Source: JAVKBW01 sp964352715
GTDB taxonomy: Bacteria; Pseudomonadota; Alphaproteobacteria; UBA8366; Aestuariispiraceae
Assembly (NCBI GenBank): GCA_964352715.1
Contig: CAYGSU010000043.1
Coordinates: 1-36,270, forward strand
Length of the DNA: 36,270 nucleotides
Direction: 5' to 3'
Positions 32,957 to 36,270 of this stretch are shown here, piece by piece. Under the pieces are notes generated by a model. It was given only the letters and a program-made list of their open reading frames with translations, was not told where the DNA came from and searched no databases. Made by a program: the position numbers and the translations under genes. Numbering within the stretch: the first letter of the stretch is position 1; the number at the start of each line of letters is the position of its first letter.

Positions 32957-32983
32957 ACAATCGAAGCTTTTCTGGAGGGACGC

Positions 32984-33331
32984 ATGTTCGTATCGACGGC
33001 TTGGGCGCAGGATGCCGCCGGGGGCGCAGGTGGTGGCGGTGATATGCTGGTCACGTTTCTGCCGCTGATTCTGATTTTCGCAATTTTCTATTTCCTGCTG
33101 ATTCGTCCGCAGCAAAAGAAACAGAAGGATCATCAGGCAAAACTGAAGGCCGTGCGCCGGGGCGACCGGGTGCTGACGGGCGGCGGTATTTTCGGCTCGG
33201 TGACCAAGGTTATCGACGATAACGAAGTACAGGTCGAAATCGCGGAAGGCGTCCGCGTGCGCTGCTCTGTCGCCACGCTCATGGATGTCATGGCAAAGGG
33301 CCAGCCGGTCAAGGAAGACGCGAAGAAGTAA
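32984..33331 (+). CDS. yajC: Preprotein translocase accessory subunit YajC
   Basis: A 115-residue protein with one transmembrane helix (LVTFLPLILIFAIFYFLLIR, about 22-41) followed by the conserved RPQQKKQKDHQ and a cytoplasmic domain with LTGGGIFGSVTKV. It joins SecDF in the Sec holotranslocon. A short Gly/Ala-rich stretch precedes the helix. GGAGGG lies 5 nt before the ATG. secD follows after a 49-bp gap in the usual alphaproteobacterial order. Confidence 0.95.
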   Translation: MFVSTAWAQDAAGGAGGGGDMLVTFLPLILIFAIFYFLLIRPQQKKQKDHQAKLKAVRRGDRVLTGGGIFGSVTKVIDDNEVQVEIAEGVRVRCSVATLMDVMAKGQPVKEDAKK

Positions 33332-33380
33332 CGACGCTGCGGTTTTCTATCTACGACGCAACAACGATTAAGTCCGCTCC

Positions 33381-34955
33381 ATGCTGAATTTCCCGACCTG
33401 GAAAAAAGTTCTCATCGGCTTCGTATGCCTGATGGGCATTGTCTATGCCGCACCGAACTTTTTCCCTGAACATCTGTTCGACGACATGCCGAATTTCGCG
33501 CCGGGCCGGACCCTCAATCTCGGGCTCGATCTGCAGGGCGGGTCGCACCTTCTGCTGCAGGTGGAAACCGATGCGATTCTCGCGGAACGGCTGGAAGCGA
33601 CGGAAGACGCCGTGCGTCGGGGGCTTTACAGCGCCCGCATCGGCTACAGGGATCTGGCGATCAACGGCGATGCGGTTTCGTTCGCGCTGCGCGATGCTGA
33701 ACAGGCGGAGCAGGCAATTGATCTCATCCGTGAATCCGACAGGTCGCTTGCAGTCTCGCAACCGAATGCCACGACCATTGTCATATCGCTGCCCGAAGAA
33801 CAGGCGCGGGACATCCGGCTGAAAGCGGTTGACCAGTCGGTTGAAATCATCCGCCGCCGGATTGACGAACTTGGCACGCGCGAACCGAACATCCAGCGGC
33901 AGGGCGTTGATCGTATCATTGTTCAGGTGCCCGGTTTCGACGATCCCGAAGCGCTGAAGGATGTTATCGGCACGACCGCGAAAATGACCTTCCATCTGCT
34001 TGATGAACGTTCGCCGCCAGGTACCGCGCCGCAGGTTGCGCCGCCGGGATCAATGATCCTGCCCTCGGCAGACGAGGTTGATTCCAACGGCGATCCGGTA
34101 CGCTATCTGGTCGAGCGGCGGGTTCGGGTGGGCGGCGAGCGGCTTGTCGATTCCCAGCCGTCGTTTCAGGATAACTTCCCGGTCGTCAGTTTCCGCTTCG
34201 ACACGCTGGGCGCCCAGCAGTTTGGCCGCACGACACAGGAAAACTCGCGGCGGTTTCTGGCGATCGTTCTCGACGGCAAGGTAATATCCGCCCCCCGGAT
34301 CAACGAACCGATCCTGGGCGGCAGCGGCATCATCACCGGCCAGTTCAGCGTCAAGGAAGTCAACGACCTGTCGCTGCTGTTGCGGGCCGGCGCCTTGCCT
34401 GCGCCGATTTCCTTCCTGGAAGAACGTACGGTCGGACCGGGGCTGGGGCAGGATTCTGTCGATGCAGGCAAAATCGCCAGTATTGTCGGGCTATCGCTGG
34501 TTATCGTCTTCATGGTGCTGGCCTATGGCCGGTTCGGCGTGATGGCCGATATCGCGCTGGTGTTCAATATCGGGCTGATCATCGCCGTTCTCTCGGGTTT
34601 GCAGGCGACCCTGACCCTGCCTGGTATCGCCGGCATTGTGCTGACGGTCGGCATGGCGGTTGACGCCAATGTGCTTATCTTCGAGCGTATCCGCGAGGAA
34701 ATCGAAAACGGCCGGTCACCGCTCAACGCCGTCGATGCCGGGTACCGCCGGGCCTTGACTACAATTGTCGATTCAAACCTGACCACCCTGATCGCCGCCG
34801 TGCTGCTGTTCGCCTTTGGCGCCGGGCCGATCAAGGGGTTTGCCGTCACCCTGTCAATTGGCATCGTCACCTCGATGTTCACCGCGATCATGGTAACGCG
34901 TCTTCTGGTGGTAATGTGGTTGCGCAAGACGCGGCCCGAAAAGCTGGTGGTGTAA
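33381..34955 (+). CDS. secD: Protein translocase subunit SecD
   Basis: A 524-residue proton-motive-force-driven Sec accessory protein. TM1 is near residues 8-24, the P1 head begins with LNLGLDLQGGSHLLLQVET, and the TM4-TM5 region holds the VGMAVDANVLIFERIREEI motif, which includes the conserved Asp for proton passage. Six membrane helices fit the sequence. It forms one unit with SecF, which starts 3 bp after its stop. The large P1 domain (about 40-330) captures emerging preproteins on the periplasmic side. Confidence 0.97.
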   Translation: MLNFPTWKKVLIGFVCLMGIVYAAPNFFPEHLFDDMPNFAPGRTLNLGLDLQGGSHLLLQVETDAILAERLEATEDAVRRGLYSARIGYRDLAINGDAVSFALRDAEQAEQAIDLIRESDRSLAVSQPNATTIVISLPEEQARDIRLKAVDQSVEIIRRRIDELGTREPNIQRQGVDRIIVQVPGFDDPEALKDVIGTTAKMTFHLLDERSPPGTAPQVAPPGSMILPSADEVDSNGDPVRYLVERRVRVGGERLVDSQPSFQDNFPVVSFRFDTLGAQQFGRTTQENSRRFLAIVLDGKVISAPRINEPILGGSGIITGQFSVKEVNDLSLLLRAGALPAPISFLEERTVGPGLGQDSVDAGKIASIVGLSLVIVFMVLAYGRFGVMADIALVFNIGLIIAVLSGLQATLTLPGIAGIVLTVGMAVDANVLIFERIREEIENGRSPLNAVDAGYRRALTTIVDSNLTTLIAAVLLFAFGAGPIKGFAVTLSIGIVTSMFTAIMVTRLLVVMWLRKTRPEKLVV

Positions 34956-34958
34956 CCG

Positions 34959-35915
34959 ATGAGACTTCGCCTTGTCCCGCAGAATTCGTCGTACGATTTC
35001 ATCGGCCGCCGGAAATACGCCTTCGCCTTTTCGATTTGCCTGATAATCGGTTCGATCGGAATGTTCGTCTCGCAGGGTCTCAATCTGGGAATCGACTTTC
35101 TGGGCGGCATCCTGATCGAGGCGAAAACATCCGAAGCGGTCGATATCGGCGCTGTGCGCACCGAACTGGGCGATCTTGGCCTTGGCGAAGTCTCGATCCA
35201 GGAATTCGGCGCACCGGATATCCTGTTGATCCGCATCCAGAAACAGGCAGGCGGCGACGAGGCGCAGGCGCAGGCGGTGGAAGCCGTCAAAGCCGATCTC
35301 GGCGACAAGGTTGTTGAATACCGCCGAACCGAATTCGTCGGTCCGACGGTGGGTCAAGAACTACAGGAAGCGGCGCTGCTGGCTGTTCTGGCCGCGATTG
35401 GCGCGATCCTGGTCTATATCTGGTTCAGGTTCGAGTGGCAGTACGGGGTCAGCGCGGTGATCGCGCTGGCGCATGACGTGATCGCCACCATCGGGCTGTT
35501 CGCCCTGCTGCAGCTGGAATTCAACCTGTCGACCGTGGCGGCGCTGCTTACGATTGCCGGTTATTCCATCAACGATACTGTCGTCGTGTTCGACCGGGTT
35601 CGCGAAAAACTGCGTAAATACAAGAAGATGGAACTGCCTGAATTGTTCAACCTGGCGGTCAACAAGACACTGTCGCGCACCACGATGACCTCGTTTACCA
35701 CCCTGCTGGCGCTGATCGCGCTGTTCGTGTTCGGTGGCGAGGTGATCCACGATTTCGTCATTGCGCTGATCTGGGGCATTGTCATCGGTACCTATTCGTC
35801 GGTTGGGCTCGCGGTTGCACTGTTGCTGTACATGCGTCCTGATCGTGGCGCCGGCGACACCGATGCCTCCGGCTTCCAGCCGCAGCTTGAACAGGACGCG
35901 GCGAAGGACAGCTAG
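34959..35915 (+). CDS. secF: Protein translocase subunit SecF
   Basis: A 318-residue partner of SecD. The first helix is followed by LGIDFLGGILIEAKT, where the common GIDFTGG has Leu for Thr, and the TM4 motif is TIAGYSINDTVVVFDRVREK. Six transmembrane helices and a short periplasmic P4-type head are evident. The C-terminal ~30 residues are acidic and hydrophilic. Start is ATG at 34959, 3 bp after secD. Confidence 0.97.
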   Translation: MRLRLVPQNSSYDFIGRRKYAFAFSICLIIGSIGMFVSQGLNLGIDFLGGILIEAKTSEAVDIGAVRTELGDLGLGEVSIQEFGAPDILLIRIQKQAGGDEAQAQAVEAVKADLGDKVVEYRRTEFVGPTVGQELQEAALLAVLAAIGAILVYIWFRFEWQYGVSAVIALAHDVIATIGLFALLQLEFNLSTVAALLTIAGYSINDTVVVFDRVREKLRKYKKMELPELFNLAVNKTLSRTTMTSFTTLLALIALFVFGGEVIHDFVIALIWGIVIGTYSSVGLAVALLLYMRPDRGAGDTDASGFQPQLEQDAAKDS

Positions 35916-35971
35916 GCTGCGCAGACGTTCCGCCGCCGACCGACGGAAAACAGACAGGAGCCGTTGCCGTC

Positions 35972-36270
35972 ATGGACGTCACGCCCACAATTCCCGAGAA
36001 CCTGAAGGTGATCGACAGCTACGGGCCGGGCCGGTTTCAGGTCTCCGGCGTGCGCTATCAGGGGCCGCTTCTGGTGTTTCCGAACATGGTGCTGCCCTGG
36101 ACGCTGACCGACCCGGATGACCTGAGCGTCGAGGCGCTGGCTGAAGTCTTTGCTGCTGAACCCGCTGTCGAGATCCTGCTGTTCGGCTGCGGCGAGCGGA
36201 TGACGCTGGTAAAGCCGGCGTTGCGCCGTGATATCAGGGATGCCGGTGTCGCCATGGACCCGATGGATAC
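35972..36270 (+). CDS. Mth938-like domain protein (partial, cut by window end)
   Basis: The first 99 codons of a Mth938/NDUFAF3-like (DUF498) protein; the frame is open at the window edge. VIDSYGPGRFQVSGVRYQGP and VEILLFGCGERM match the family. In mitochondria the homologue NDUFAF3 assists complex I assembly; the bacterial role is unknown. AGGAG lies about 11 nt before the ATG. Its position directly after secF is normal for Alphaproteobacteria. The end of the gene is outside the window. Confidence 0.88.
   Translation, partial: MDVTPTIPENLKVIDSYGPGRFQVSGVRYQGPLLVFPNMVLPWTLTDPDDLSVEALAEVFAAEPAVEILLFGCGERMTLVKPALRRDIRDAGVAMDPMD

Overview
The window is a GC-rich piece of an alphaproteobacterial chromosome. 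The strongest evidence is gene order: erpA, dgt, argS, a SPOR protein, scpA, scpB, tatA, tatB, tatC, serS, surE, pcm, an NlpD-like LysM/LytM lipoprotein, yajC, secD, secF and a Mth938-domain gene lie in the order typical of Alphaproteobacteria. Within that class a Rhodospirillales-like marine or soil organism is plausible (polyamine and betaine-type transporters, a VPLPA-CTERM surface protein), but no 16S gene or other taxonomic marker is present, so this is inference.

Layout. 1-4.7 kb is accessory: a VPLPA-CTERM secreted protein, a small stand-alone DnaB/RecA-fold ATPase, a PaaI-type thioesterase, an M81/MlrC-type metallopeptidase and a LuxR-type regulator. 4.9-9.0 kb is a complete polyamine-type ABC importer in the order ATPase, Tat-exported binding protein, permease, permease, with the LuxR gene divergent from it. 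9.1-14.5 kb holds an Uup-type ABC-F ATPase overlapping an enolase-superfamily gene, a minus-strand set xth - GFA-family - glycosyltransferase-like gene, and an NTF2-like protein. From 14.5 kb to the end is the conserved housekeeping superoperon: Fe-S insertion, dNTP hydrolysis, tRNA charging, chromosome condensation (ScpAB), Tat export, seryl-tRNA synthetase, stationary-phase repair (SurE, Pcm), cell separation and the Sec accessory complex.

The conserved backbone departs from its usual form in several places. No nagZ lies between the SPOR gene and scpA. An orphan FbpC-like ABC ATPase sits between scpB and tatA, with a promoter that places transcription start at its ATG. A DMT permease, a BCCT carrier and an unassigned membrane protein separate tatC from serS. 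ScpA ends in a four-copy 15-bp minisatellite encoding an acidic tail, and TatB carries a long lysine/alanine histone-H1-like tail.

I found no CRISPR array, insertion sequence, phage module, toxin-antitoxin pair, tRNA or rRNA. I do not see a clearly new multi-gene system. The most unusual signals are the TatB tail, the ScpA repeat, the changes to the superoperon and a possible leaderless promoter.
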